Shown: in pieces, positions 1-8,470 of the stretch
Position numbering within the stretch: position 1 is the stretch's first letter
How the letters are laid out: every line of letters begins with the position of its first letter
Assembly (NCBI RefSeq): GCF_003710905.1
Contig: NZ_RHHV01000005.1
Location: 678,710-742,709 of the forward strand
From: Brevibacillus parabrevis
GTDB taxonomy: Bacteria; Bacillota; Bacilli; Brevibacillales; Brevibacillaceae
Direction: 5' to 3'
DNA length: 64,000 nucleotides
Program-made: the position numbers and the translations under genes
Notes under the pieces: model-generated
Seen by the model: only the letters and a program-made list of their open reading frames with translations
The model's database searches: none
Told to the model about the DNA's origin: nothing

Positions 1-2
1 AG

Positions 3-809
3 CAAGAGCTGGTTCTGGGCAAAAAGCTGACCGCTTTTTCGCAGGAAGCGGAGCGGGTCCAAGCGTCTTTTGCCGATGGCACGACAGCGGAAGCAGACGT
101 CCTCATCGGTGCGGACGGGATTCACTCCAGCGTGCGCAAGCTGTTGTTTGGCGCGGAAAAGATGCGCTACTCCGGCTATACGGCCATTCGCGGAATCGCC
201 CGGTATGAAGATGCGCGCTATCCGCTGGAAACGGGCGGCGGCTTTGAAGCGTGGGGGAGTGGAGCGCGGTTCGGTTTTTCCCATATCGGTCACAACCGGA
301 TACACTGGTTCGCTGCCATCAATGCCCCGGAAGGCGAAAAAGATCCGCCGATCGGACGAAAGCTCGCGGCGTTGCGCCGCCTGGAAAACTGGTACGAGCC
401 TGTCCGCGCCGTCATCGCCGCTACGCCGGAGGAAGCGATTTTGCGGCACGACATTTACGATCGACTGCCGTTGAAACGGTGGGGTACGGGAAGGGTCAGC
501 CTTTTGGGCGATGCCGCACATCCGATGCTGCCGAATCTGGGGCAGGGAGCAGGGCAAGGGCTGGAGGACGCGCTTGTGCTGGCACGTTGTCTTGCGCCTG
601 CCGACGTGGATATTCCAGCCGCTCTCGTCCACTACGAGAAGCAGCGGAAAAAGCGGGCACATGCGATCGTGCGCGGCTCGTGTCTGATGGGCTATGTTAC
701 CCAGTGGGAAAATCCGTTGGCAATCGCCGTGCGCAATTGGTTGCTGAAAACGATTCCGCCTGGCATGCAAAGCAGACGCCTGGAATGGATCATCCGCCAT
801 GAAGTATAG
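3..809 (+). CDS. FAD-dependent monooxygenase, C-terminal part
   Basis: The reading frame is open from the left edge of the window, so the N-terminal Rossmann GxGxxG part is missing. What remains shows the two diagnostic motifs of the PHBH/salicylate-hydroxylase/zeaxanthin-epoxidase flavoprotein group: a DG motif (ADVLIGADGIHSSVR) near the start and the FAD-binding GD motif (GDAAHPMLPNLGQGAGQGLED) in the middle. Family members hydroxylate or epoxidise small substrates using NAD(P)H and O2; the substrate cannot be told from this fragment. The gene ends just before a strong hairpin terminator shared with the convergent amidohydrolase gene. Family assignment is sure, the specific reaction is not. 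Confidence 0.85.
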   Translation, partial: QELVLGKKLTAFSQEAERVQASFADGTTAEADVLIGADGIHSSVRKLLFGAEKMRYSGYTAIRGIARYEDARYPLETGGGFEAWGSGARFGFSHIGHNRIHWFAAINAPEGEKDPPIGRKLAALRRLENWYEPVRAVIAATPEEAILRHDIYDRLPLKRWGTGRVSLLGDAAHPMLPNLGQGAGQGLEDALVLARCLAPADVDIPAALVHYEKQRKKRAHAIVRGSCLMGYVTQWENPLAIAVRNWLLKTIPPGMQSRRLEWIIRHEV

Positions 810-817
810 CCAATAGG

Positions 818-849
818 AAAAGGCAGGGAGCCTGAAGTCCCTGCCTTTT
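818..849. terminator. Rho-independent terminator between convergent genes
   Basis: AAGGCAGGGA and TCCCTGCCTT pair across an 8-base loop, with A residues on the left and a T run on the right. It follows the monooxygenase stop and precedes the stop of the opposite-strand amidohydrolase, so it may serve both directions. Confidence 0.85.
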
Positions 850-861
850 TTGTAGAGCGGA

Positions 862-2049
862 TTATTCTTGATGACGAGCCTGGTACGCGAGCAGTGCTCC
901 GATGAACAGTTGCCCCGTTTGAATCATGGAACGCTCATCCACATCGAACTTGGGATGATGGTGCGGATAGGTTGCCAAAAGCTCCGGGTTGCGTCCGCCG
1001 GTCATGAAGAAAGTAGCTGGACGTTCCTGCGCGTAGTAGGCGAAGTCTTCTCCCCCCATGATCGGTGGCATCTGGATGACGCGCTCTTCGCCAAAAAGAC
1101 GTTTCGCTTCTGCTTCCACGAGCGGCGTTTCCACTTCATCGTTCCATGTGGCCGGATAGCCGCGTTCGTACTTGATTTCGCAAGTCGCGCCGACAGCCTG
1201 GCAGCTCGCTTCCACGATGCGGCGCATGGATTGCTCAACCGCTACGCGCACTTCTTCGTCGTACGTGCGGACGGTTCCTTTCAGGCGCACCTGGTCGGGA
1301 ATGACGTTGTACGCTTCGCCGCCACCGTTAAACGAGCAGACGGACAGCACGACTTGCTTGAGCGGGTCTATCTGGCGGCTCGCCACTTGTTGCAGGTTCA
1401 TCACAATCTGGCTGCCGAGGACGATCGGGTCAATGGAAGTGTGCGGGGAAGCGCCATGCCCGCCTTTTCCGTACAAAACAATTTCAAAGCTGTCAGCAGC
1501 GGCTGTGACGTATCCTTTTGCAATGCCGACGACGCCAACTGGCAAATCAGAAGCGACGTGGGCACCGTAGACGACATCGACGCCTTCCAGGCAGCCTGCT
1601 TCGACCATGGATTTCGCTCCGCCAGGCGGCAGCTCTTCGGCAAACTGATGAAGAAACACGACTGTACCTGGCAGCTCATCGCGGAACTCGCTCAAAACTT
1701 GGGCGACACCGAGCAAGCCGGCCGTGTGAATGTCGTGGCCGCATGCGTGCATCACGCCGGGAATCCGCGATTTATACTCAACCTCTTTTTCATCCTGAAT
1801 CGGCAAAGCGTCAAAATCGGCGCGCAAAGCGACCGTCTTTCCCGGTTTTCCACCCTTGAGGTAGCCGACGACGCCCAGGCCGCCTACTCCGGTTTTTACT
1901 TCGATGCCAAAGGAAGCGAGCTTGTCCGCTACTTTCTTTGCCGTGTTTTCTTCTTTAAAGGAAAGCTCAGGGTACATATGCAGATCGCGTCTGAATGAAA
2001 CCAGCTCCGGGTAAATTTCCTGTAAACGGGCAAACATTTTGTCTTGCAT
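862..2049 (-). CDS. M20-family amidohydrolase (N-acyl-amino-acid amidohydrolase type)
   Basis: A 395-residue zinc amidohydrolase of the M20D group (hippurate hydrolase, N-acetyl-diaminopimelate deacetylase, IAA-amino-acid hydrolase relatives). Visible motifs are ALRADFDALPI, the metal-binding HACGHDIH, the catalytic-base region HQFAEELPPGGA and a C-terminal GGEDFAYY. Family members release a free amino acid from an N-acyl amino acid in the cytoplasm. I place the start at the ATG at 2049, eight bases after an AAGGAG; the GTG nine bases upstream overlaps that ribosome binding site. The gene is monocistronic and has a clear sigma-A promoter. Substrate preference is unknown. Confidence 0.88.
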   Translation of the reverse strand: MQDKMFARLQEIYPELVSFRRDLHMYPELSFKEENTAKKVADKLASFGIEVKTGVGGLGVVGYLKGGKPGKTVALRADFDALPIQDEKEVEYKSRIPGVMHACGHDIHTAGLLGVAQVLSEFRDELPGTVVFLHQFAEELPPGGAKSMVEAGCLEGVDVVYGAHVASDLPVGVVGIAKGYVTAAADSFEIVLYGKGGHGASPHTSIDPIVLGSQIVMNLQQVASRQIDPLKQVVLSVCSFNGGGEAYNVIPDQVRLKGTVRTYDEEVRVAVEQSMRRIVEASCQAVGATCEIKYERGYPATWNDEVETPLVEAEAKRLFGEERVIQMPPIMGGEDFAYYAQERPATFFMTGGRNPELLATYPHHHPKFDVDERSMIQTGQLFIGALLAYQARHQE

Positions 2050-2101
2050 CGGGCCCACTCCTTTTCACGGTGGAAACAGATTGGTAATTCGCAGTCTCCT
2101 T

Positions 2102-2131
2102 ATTATAAAAAGAAGTCAAAATAGTTTGCAA
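2102..2131 (-). promoter_or_regulatory. Sigma-A promoter for the amidohydrolase
   Basis: On the minus strand TTGCAA is followed after 18 bases by TATAAT, about 50 bases upstream of the amidohydrolase start. The -10 is perfect and the -35 matches at four of six positions. Confidence 0.55.
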
Positions 2132-2248
2132 TCTATGTTGTGCGAAAGTATGTCTGTCAAGAGGGGAGCGCAGGTGGACAGCTTTGAAACAAATCGACTA
2201 GAATGGATAAGGGAGTGACACGTCAATGAGAGAACGGCAGAGGAGAAA

Positions 2249-3574
2249 ATGGTAACATCCTTTACAAAAAATCGCAGAGTCTGGATTTGTGTGCTGATGT
2301 CAGGCGTCCTGTTTTTGACGATGACCTGTCTTAGTATCGCAGGCTCTTATTACAATACGATGCAGTCGGTCCGCCTTTCGATTGCCAATCAGAGCATGAA
2401 GACGGCGGCGATGGTGGCGCAGCGAATCGATATTGCCGCCTATGAGCAATTTTTGCAGCACCCTGCCAAGGACAACCCGGCTTATGAGTCGATTCGTACC
2501 CAACTTAGTCAGGCGCGAGAGCAATTCGGGATTCTTTACTCGTACATTATGCAAATCAACGAGGATGGAAACGGCGGCAAAGTCATGGTCGTGGCCTATC
2601 CGCCTGATCGGACGCTTCCTTTTCAAATTGGCGATCCTTGCTATGTGACGGCAGAGCAGATTGCCAAAATTCGCACGGGTCAATCCTACTATTCCGACAT
2701 CATCCGCGACCCTGTTTACGGCGTTTACATGTCGGCCGGTGCGCCGCTGGTCGGAAAAGACGGTCAGCTGCTAGGCATCGTTGGCGTCGACACAGACATG
2801 GCGATGGTGGAAGGGATTGGCGAAGAGGTCGTTCGAAACAGCACGCCTGTCTTTGTTTTTCACGGGCTGTTCGTCGTCGTGCTGATCGTGCTGATCCTCG
2901 GGTTGCAGCGCTGGTATCGCCGGGAGCTTAAAGCAGCCGTTGGCGAGACAGAGGAGCATTATCAGGATGAGCTGCGCTCCGTCATCAGCTCGATTCGTTC
3001 GATTCGCCACGACTTTGTCAACCATATGCAAGTTTTGTACGGTTTGATCGAGTGCGGCTATTTTGACAAGGCACGCGATTACATTCAATCGCTGCTCAAG
3101 GAGACGAAGCTGCTCGATCTTACGGTGCGGATCGCCAACCCGGCGTTGATGGTTTTGTTCCACACGAAATGGGAGCAGGCCAAGTCGAAACAGATTGTCA
3201 TGCAATTTGCCGAGTGTCCCGATCCTTTCGAGAGCATTCCGTCTATCGATTTGGTGAAAATATTGTCCAATCTGATCGACAATGCGATCGATGCCGCGGA
3301 AACGGCGGAGGGCGAAAAGCGAATCCGGATTGCTTGTCGCCGGGAAGACAAGCAGTACATTTTTGAAGTAGAAAATACAGGGACGGAAATATCGCCAGAG
3401 CAGCGCGCGCAAATTTTCACGGTAGGATATACGACCAAGCCAGCCACGCAATCATGTGCAAGGGGAGCGGGCCTGCCGATCGTGCAAGCAGTAGTCAGCA
3501 AACATGCGGGGAACATCGAGATCGTGTCAGAGCATGGCGTTACGAGATTCACCGTGACCTTGCCGATCAAGTGA
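2249..3574 (+). CDS. Spo0B/CitA-type membrane sensor histidine kinase, orphan
   Basis: A 441-residue sensor kinase. The N-terminal transmembrane segment is at about residues 10-32 and the second at about 197-219. They enclose an extracytoplasmic sensory region of roughly 165 residues that looks Cache/PAS-like (YSDIIRDPVYGVYMSAGAPL, GQLLGIVGVD). The cytoplasmic part has the Spo0B-like dimerisation helix RHDFVNHMQVLYGL with probable phospho-acceptor His254, then a HATPase domain with N box SNLIDNAIDAAE and a G-box near GAGLPIV. Relatives sense citrate, malate or other small acids and normally sit beside a response regulator, but none is adjacent. A ribosome binding site AGGAG lies only three bases before the ATG, which is unusually close. 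A terminator follows, so the gene is alone. Confidence 0.85.
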   Translation: MVTSFTKNRRVWICVLMSGVLFLTMTCLSIAGSYYNTMQSVRLSIANQSMKTAAMVAQRIDIAAYEQFLQHPAKDNPAYESIRTQLSQAREQFGILYSYIMQINEDGNGGKVMVVAYPPDRTLPFQIGDPCYVTAEQIAKIRTGQSYYSDIIRDPVYGVYMSAGAPLVGKDGQLLGIVGVDTDMAMVEGIGEEVVRNSTPVFVFHGLFVVVLIVLILGLQRWYRRELKAAVGETEEHYQDELRSVISSIRSIRHDFVNHMQVLYGLIECGYFDKARDYIQSLLKETKLLDLTVRIANPALMVLFHTKWEQAKSKQIVMQFAECPDPFESIPSIDLVKILSNLIDNAIDAAETAEGEKRIRIACRREDKQYIFEVENTGTEISPEQRAQIFTVGYTTKPATQSCARGAGLPIVQAVVSKHAGNIEIVSEHGVTRFTVTLPIK

Positions 3575-3610
3575 TATTTTCCGGCCTATTACGCATCAAG
3601 GTATCGAGGG

Positions 3611-3638
3611 AAAAGCCATCTGTACGAGATGGCTTTTT
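3611..3638 (+). terminator. Rho-independent terminator after the sensor kinase
   Basis: AAAAGCCATCT and AGATGGCTTTTT form a short perfect stem with a T-rich tail, 37 bases after the kinase stop codon. Confidence 0.85.
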
Positions 3639-4004
3639 GCGTTTTTTTCAAAAAGGAAACGTGATATGCAAGGTAACAGGTAAGGGAAATGCAATTATAT
3701 TTCGATTTATTGCGACAAAATACGACAATTTTTTCCTGCGTCTTTTGGCAGTAGACATATAAGTGAAGTGGTCTTTTTTTCAGCCAAATGGACAAGAATC
3801 TGCATAAAAATCAAAAAAAATAAAGATTTGTCAAAGTGGGTCAGATTGCTCAGGTGAAAAAATGATTTTGATCATGAAGGATTTTCTGTCGAAAGAATTT
3901 TTTTGGCTATAACCAAAAAACATGTAATAATTGTGAATAGTCGGAACTGGGGGTTTCTATCATAGTCCGGCAAAAAAATAGATAGAAAAAGAGGGTGAAC
4001 GGCA
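3639..4004. other. AT-rich intergenic region upstream of the secreted protease
   Basis: This 366-base stretch carries no credible gene on either strand. It is clearly more AT-rich than the flanking genes and holds the leader and promoter of the M6 protease. Apart from the tentative promoter listed separately, nothing could be assigned. Confidence 0.6.
3903..3930 (+). promoter_or_regulatory. Possible promoter for the M6 protease
   Basis: TTGGCT and TAATAA are separated by 16 bases, about 75 bases before the start codon. The match is only moderate, and other promoters in the AT-rich region are possible. Confidence 0.3.
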
Positions 4005-6263
4005 GTGAAGAAAAGCAAGAAGCTATTATCCATTTTATTTTCATCATCGCTCGTGCTAACCGCATTTGCGGCGGTACCCGCTACGGGGTTGGCGAAATCG
4101 AAGGAGGACAAGCATAGCCTGGAGGTGGACTTGTCCACGGTCAACATCGACCGGCTGGTCAAAGGTTTGATTGAGCAAGGGATCATTGATGAGGATGCCG
4201 ATCAGGATGAAATCAATGAAGCTTTGGAGGATTACCTCAAAGACAAGAAAGTGCCGCATGGTGTAGACGAATCCTCTTCCTTCGGGAAAAAGGCGACGAA
4301 ATCCCAGCTGGCGGCTTTGTCGGATGCAGCGCAACGAGTTACGGAGATTGAAGATGAAGAAGAATTGCGCGCTTCGAAAAGAGTACATACAGACAATATC
4401 GTGATCGCGCTGGTTGAGTTTTCCGATCGCGAACACAACGAACTGCCTAAAATGAACGATACGCTCTGGACAGCGGATTTCAACGAAAAGCACTACAAGG
4501 AAATGCTGTTCAATCAAAAAGGATACGAGACGCCAGAAGGCACCAGCATGACGACCATGGCGGAATACTACTACTTGCAATCCGGCCGAAGCTGGACGGT
4601 AGACGGGGTAGTCACTCCGTGGCAAATGGCTGAGAAAAGCTACAAGTATTATGGCGAAAACAACTCCGGCGGCAGCGATTCCGCTCCGCGCGACTTGGTC
4701 GTGGAAACGCTTGACGCAGTAGGAGAGGCAATCGCAGGCAAAGAAGACGAGTACGACCAACGCGACCCGTACGATTTGGATGGCGACGGGGATTTGATGG
4801 AGCCGGATGGCATGTTGGACAACCTGATGCTTGTTCACGCAGGGATCGGGGAGGAAACAGGGGAAGATGCAGACGCAATCTGGTCGCATCGCTGGACTTT
4901 GAAAAAGCCGGTGGAAATCCCAGGCACCAGCCTGAAAGCTTTTGACTACATGATCCAGCCAGAAGACGGCGCGCCAGGCGTATTCGCTCACGAATACGGG
5001 CACAACCTCGGCTTGCCAGACTTGTATGACACAAGCAAGCAAGGGCACGATTCCCCAGTAGGGGCTTGGTCCTTGATGTCGTCCGGAAGCCATACCGGCC
5101 AAATTTTCCAAACGCAACCGACCGGAATGGACCCTTGGTCTAAAATGATGCTGCAACAAATGTACGGCGGCAAATGGATCTCGCCGCGCGTGCTTGACTA
5201 CAAAGATTTGGAAAACAAGAAAAAGACAGTCAGCCTGGTTGACGCTTCCAGCCTGGAAATGGGCGGAAAAGTCATCAAGCTCAACATGCCGCAAGTAGAA
5301 AAAGAGCCACCGATTCAGCCAAAAGATGGGGACTACTCCTACTTCTCTGACGAGGGTGACAATCTCGATACCAAAATGGTTTCGGACGTCATTGACTTGA
5401 GCGGAGTAAGCTCGGCTTCCATGAGCTTTGATTCTTGGAGAGCGATTGAAACCGACTACGACTTCCTGTACGTCAATGTGATTGATGAAAATACCGGGGA
5501 AAGCAAAGAAGTAGAAGTGTTCGACGATGTAACAAAAGGCTGGGATCACGAAAAAATCAGCCTGAACGATTTTGCCGGCAAGAAAATTCGCGTTGAGTTC
5601 AACTACAAGACAGATGGCGGCTTGGCTATGGCTGGCTTCTATCTCGACAACTTTGAAGTTGAAGGAGACGGACAGGTTATTTTCGAGGATGACGCAGAAG
5701 GCGAACCGAAGTTCAAGCTGGACGGCTTCCAGCACTTTGATGGAAAAGGCAAAATGTACGACACGTACTACCTGATCGAGCTGCGTTCTCACGAAGGCGT
5801 AGACGCTGGATTGAAGTATTTCCGTCGCAACGATACGTTCTTCACTTACGATCCAGGTATGGTGATCTGGTACTACGACGGCCGTTACGGCAAAACGCAG
5901 GACAACAACACAAGCCAGCATCCAGGCTACGGCATGCTCGGCGTAGTCGATGCGCATCAAGAAGTGCGCTACTGGAACAACGACGAAGGAAACAAAGACG
6001 CGATCGCAGACTCCCGCTACCAGGTGAACGATGCGGCATTCAGCCCGAACAAAACATCTGGCATGGATCTCGATTACATTTACGGCACGATGGATTATGA
6101 GCCGCTCGCTGGAGTAACGACATTCGACGACGGCGACGACTACACGATGTCGGAAGTGCCGGAAATCGGTAAAATCCTTCCTGAGATCGGACTGCAAATC
6201 AAGCTGAAACGGGTATCCAAGAAGTTTACCGAAGGAACCGTTGAGCTGTCTGTGAAAAAGTAA
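4005..6263 (+). CDS. Secreted M6 metalloprotease (immune inhibitor A family)
   Basis: A 752-residue pre-pro-protease. A classical signal peptide (MKKSKK plus a hydrophobic core, cleavage near ATGLA about residue 30) is followed by an acidic propeptide. The catalytic domain holds the zinc motif HEYGHNLGLPDLYD (His329, Glu330, His333), the M6/InhA signature. The region after about residue 440 contains the MAM-like segment typical of InhA proteins (FSDEGDNLDTKMVSD, MAGFYLDNFEVEGDG). The length is close to InhA of Bacillus cereus group bacteria, which degrades insect antimicrobial peptides and host or matrix proteins. The start has an AGAGGGTGA ribosome binding site. It is monocistronic with its own terminator. 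The target protein in this organism is unknown. Confidence 0.93.
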   Translation: MKKSKKLLSILFSSSLVLTAFAAVPATGLAKSKEDKHSLEVDLSTVNIDRLVKGLIEQGIIDEDADQDEINEALEDYLKDKKVPHGVDESSSFGKKATKSQLAALSDAAQRVTEIEDEEELRASKRVHTDNIVIALVEFSDREHNELPKMNDTLWTADFNEKHYKEMLFNQKGYETPEGTSMTTMAEYYYLQSGRSWTVDGVVTPWQMAEKSYKYYGENNSGGSDSAPRDLVVETLDAVGEAIAGKEDEYDQRDPYDLDGDGDLMEPDGMLDNLMLVHAGIGEETGEDADAIWSHRWTLKKPVEIPGTSLKAFDYMIQPEDGAPGVFAHEYGHNLGLPDLYDTSKQGHDSPVGAWSLMSSGSHTGQIFQTQPTGMDPWSKMMLQQMYGGKWISPRVLDYKDLENKKKTVSLVDASSLEMGGKVIKLNMPQVEKEPPIQPKDGDYSYFSDEGDNLDTKMVSDVIDLSGVSSASMSFDSWRAIETDYDFLYVNVIDENTGESKEVEVFDDVTKGWDHEKISLNDFAGKKIRVEFNYKTDGGLAMAGFYLDNFEVEGDGQVIFEDDAEGEPKFKLDGFQHFDGKGKMYDTYYLIELRSHEGVDAGLKYFRRNDTFFTYDPGMVIWYYDGRYGKTQDNNTSQHPGYGMLGVVDAHQEVRYWNNDEGNKDAIADSRYQVNDAAFSPNKTSGMDLDYIYGTMDYEPLAGVTTFDDGDDYTMSEVPEIGKILPEIGLQIKLKRVSKKFTEGTVELSVKK

Positions 6264-6277
6264 GAAGCAAAGAGCAA

Positions 6278-6316
6278 GACGCCCGCAAGCCACGAGTTGG
6301 CAGCGGGCGTCTTTTT
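6278..6316 (+). terminator. Rho-independent terminator after the M6 protease
   Basis: A perfect 9-bp stem GACGCCCGC/GCGGGCGTC with a 16-base loop is followed by TTTTT. Confidence 0.9.
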
Positions 6317-6620
6317 GCATGCCGTAGACAAACAGACGGAAAAACATGTCCTGAAACGAATGCGCGATCTCGGATCGCTCGTCTTTCCGATAAGCGACAC
6401 CTGCTTCCAGGCGAATGCTCACGTCCGCGAGGGGGCGGCAGACAACGGATTTTCCCCCGTGCAAAGGCAATTCCGGCTGTTTACTGGTCTAAGCCTGCCT
6501 CTGGTGCAATAGGTTATAACAACGAACGACAAGCTGCCCGCAGGAAATCGCGCGAAAGAAAGACAACCTTTGCACAGGCCGACAGAAAAACCCGCGCCAG
6601 GCAGCAAGGGGGGATTGTTC
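6317..6620. other. Gene-free leader region before fixA
   Basis: A 304-base region between the protease terminator and the fixA start. Short open frames exist on both strands but lack ribosome binding sites and protein-like composition. It must carry the promoter of the fix operon; I could not pick a convincing -35/-10 pair. Confidence 0.5.
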
Positions 6621-7451
6621 ATGCTGCACATCGTTGCCTGTATCAAGCAAGTACCGGATACGAAGATCATCAAGATGAATCCGAAGACAAACACGATGGA
6701 TCGCGCCAGTGCGCCTGCGATCCTCAACCCGTATGACGCGCATGCAGTAGAGGAAGCCGTCCGTCTGAAACAGCGTTATGGCGGCGTGGTTTCTGTGGTG
6801 ACGATGGGGCCGCCGCCAGCCGTAAAAGCGATTCGCAAATGCATCGAGATCGGCGCAGACGCGGGTTATTTGGTGACGGACCGCGCATTTGCCGGAGCAG
6901 ACACGCTGGCGACGAGCTATGCGATCACGAAGGCGATTGAAAAAATCGCTGAGGAGCATCCGGTTGACCTCGTCATCTGCGGAAAGATGACGATTGACGG
7001 AGATACGGGACAGGTCGGGCCGGGAGTTGCCAGACGGCTGGATATTCCCCCGCTGACCAATGTGAAAAAGGTAGTGGAAGTGAACAAGGAACAAGGCTAT
7101 GCCATCGTTCACCGCAAGCTGGAAGACGGTCATGAGGTTGTCCAGTCGACGCTGCCTTGTCTTTTTTCCGTGGAAAAGGAAATCAACGAGGTGCCGTATT
7201 CTCCTCTGCCCAACATGCTGCGGGCGGCCAGGTACAATCCGGTTGTCTGGTCTGTGAACGATCTGGGCGATATTGACCGGACTTTGCTTGGATTGAAAGG
7301 CTCGCCGACTATCGTCGCAAAAGTATGGCCGCCGGAAAAGCCGAAGGGCGGAGAAATGCTGGAGGGAACAGCGACAGAGCAAGTGGAGCGCTTGATGGAC
7401 ATCCTCCGGGAGAAACAGGGATTGTTTCGTGTGAAGGAGGGACAGTCATGA
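6621..7451 (+). CDS. fixA: Electron transfer flavoprotein beta subunit, FixA type
   Basis: A 276-residue ETF beta-family protein (ACIKQVPDT at the N-terminus, GVVSVVTMGPP, DLVICGKMTIDGDTGQVGPGVA). The presence of fixC and fixX downstream places it in the FixAB rather than the housekeeping EtfBA group. In characterised FixABCX complexes, FixAB accepts electrons from NADH and bifurcates them to ferredoxin or flavodoxin and to the quinone pool. I place the start at 6621, six bases after AAGGGGGGA; the frame runs further upstream but without a ribosome binding site. The stop overlaps the fixB start (ATGA). Confidence 0.9.
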   Translation: MLHIVACIKQVPDTKIIKMNPKTNTMDRASAPAILNPYDAHAVEEAVRLKQRYGGVVSVVTMGPPPAVKAIRKCIEIGADAGYLVTDRAFAGADTLATSYAITKAIEKIAEEHPVDLVICGKMTIDGDTGQVGPGVARRLDIPPLTNVKKVVEVNKEQGYAIVHRKLEDGHEVVQSTLPCLFSVEKEINEVPYSPLPNMLRAARYNPVVWSVNDLGDIDRTLLGLKGSPTIVAKVWPPEKPKGGEMLEGTATEQVERLMDILREKQGLFRVKEGQS

Positions 7452-8470
7452 ATCTGGAGGAGTATCGCGGCATCTGGGTCTATCTGGAGGCGCGGGATGG
7501 ACAGATTGCGCCCGTATCGCTGGAGCTTTTGGGAGCAGGGCGGCAAATGGCGGACAAACGCGGCGTGCCGCTGGCGGGACTTTTAATCGGAGATGGCGTG
7601 GAGGAGCTGGCGCAAACGGCTTTTCCGTACGGGGCGGATCAGGTGTACGTCTACGATCAGCGCATTTTTGCCGACTACCGCACGGAGTCGTACATGCGCG
7701 CTGTCATCGAGTGTGTGGAGAAGCACAAGCCGGAAATCATTTTGTACGGGGCGACCACGACAGGAAAAGACTTGGCGAGCGCGGTAGCTACCGACTTGCA
7801 GACGGGGCTGACCGCTGACACGACGATGCTGGATGTCAATGCGGAGACAGGACTGCTGGAAGCGAGCCGACCTGCTTTTGGCGGGAACATTATGGCGACG
7901 ATTTTATGCAAAAAGCATCGGCCGCAAATGGCGACGGTGCGCCCGAAAGTCATGAAAGCACTGGAAGCGGATCAGACGCGGACGGGCGAAGTCATCAAGG
8001 AGAGCATCAAGCTTGCAGAGGAAGACATTCGCACCAAAGTGTTGAAAATCGTGCGGGAAACGAGAGAAAAGGTCAGGCTGGATGAAGCCGATGTCATCGT
8101 AGCTGGCGGGAAAGGGCTGGGCAGCAAGGAAGGGTTTCAGCTCATCCACCGTTTCGCGGAATCGATCGGAGCGACAGTTGGGGCGAGCAGGGATGCCGTC
8201 GAAGCGGGCTGGGTCGATCACGCGCATCAGGTGGGACAGACAGGGGTTACGGTTACGCCGAAAATTTATTTTGCCATCGGCATTTCCGGGGCGATCCAGC
8301 ATCTGGTCGGCATGCGCAATTCCGGGCTGATCATCGCGATCAACAAAGACCCGAATGCCCTGATCTTCCAGGCGTGTCACTACGGCATTGTGGGCGACGC
8401 TTTTGAGATCGTGCCATTGCTGATGAAAGCGTTCCAAAAGGAGCCGGACAGGGAGGTTACGTATGGCTGA
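7448..8470 (+). CDS. fixB: Electron transfer flavoprotein alpha subunit, FixB type
   Basis: A 340-residue ETF alpha-family protein. The C-terminal FAD-binding domain is easy to recognise (IVAGGKGLGSKEGFQ, VGASRDAVEAGWVDHAHQVG, IGISGAIQHLVGM, IAINKDPNALIF). It pairs with FixA to form the FAD-containing heterodimer of the FixABCX complex. Start at 7448 with GGAGG six bases upstream and a 4-base overlap with fixA, so translation is coupled. The stop overlaps fixC by eight bases. Confidence 0.92.
   Translation: MNLEEYRGIWVYLEARDGQIAPVSLELLGAGRQMADKRGVPLAGLLIGDGVEELAQTAFPYGADQVYVYDQRIFADYRTESYMRAVIECVEKHKPEIILYGATTTGKDLASAVATDLQTGLTADTTMLDVNAETGLLEASRPAFGGNIMATILCKKHRPQMATVRPKVMKALEADQTRTGEVIKESIKLAEEDIRTKVLKIVRETREKVRLDEADVIVAGGKGLGSKEGFQLIHRFAESIGATVGASRDAVEAGWVDHAHQVGQTGVTVTPKIYFAIGISGAIQHLVGMRNSGLIIAINKDPNALIFQACHYGIVGDAFEIVPLLMKAFQKEPDREVTYG

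Noticed and set aside
4056..6470. A long open frame of 804 codons antisense to the M6 protease gene
   Set aside because: It is a shadow of the codon usage of the protease gene: no ribosome binding site, no recognisable domain, and it crosses the protease terminator.
6297..6512. 71-codon frame after the M6 protease
   Set aside because: It starts inside the terminator stem, has no ribosome binding site and no domain pattern.
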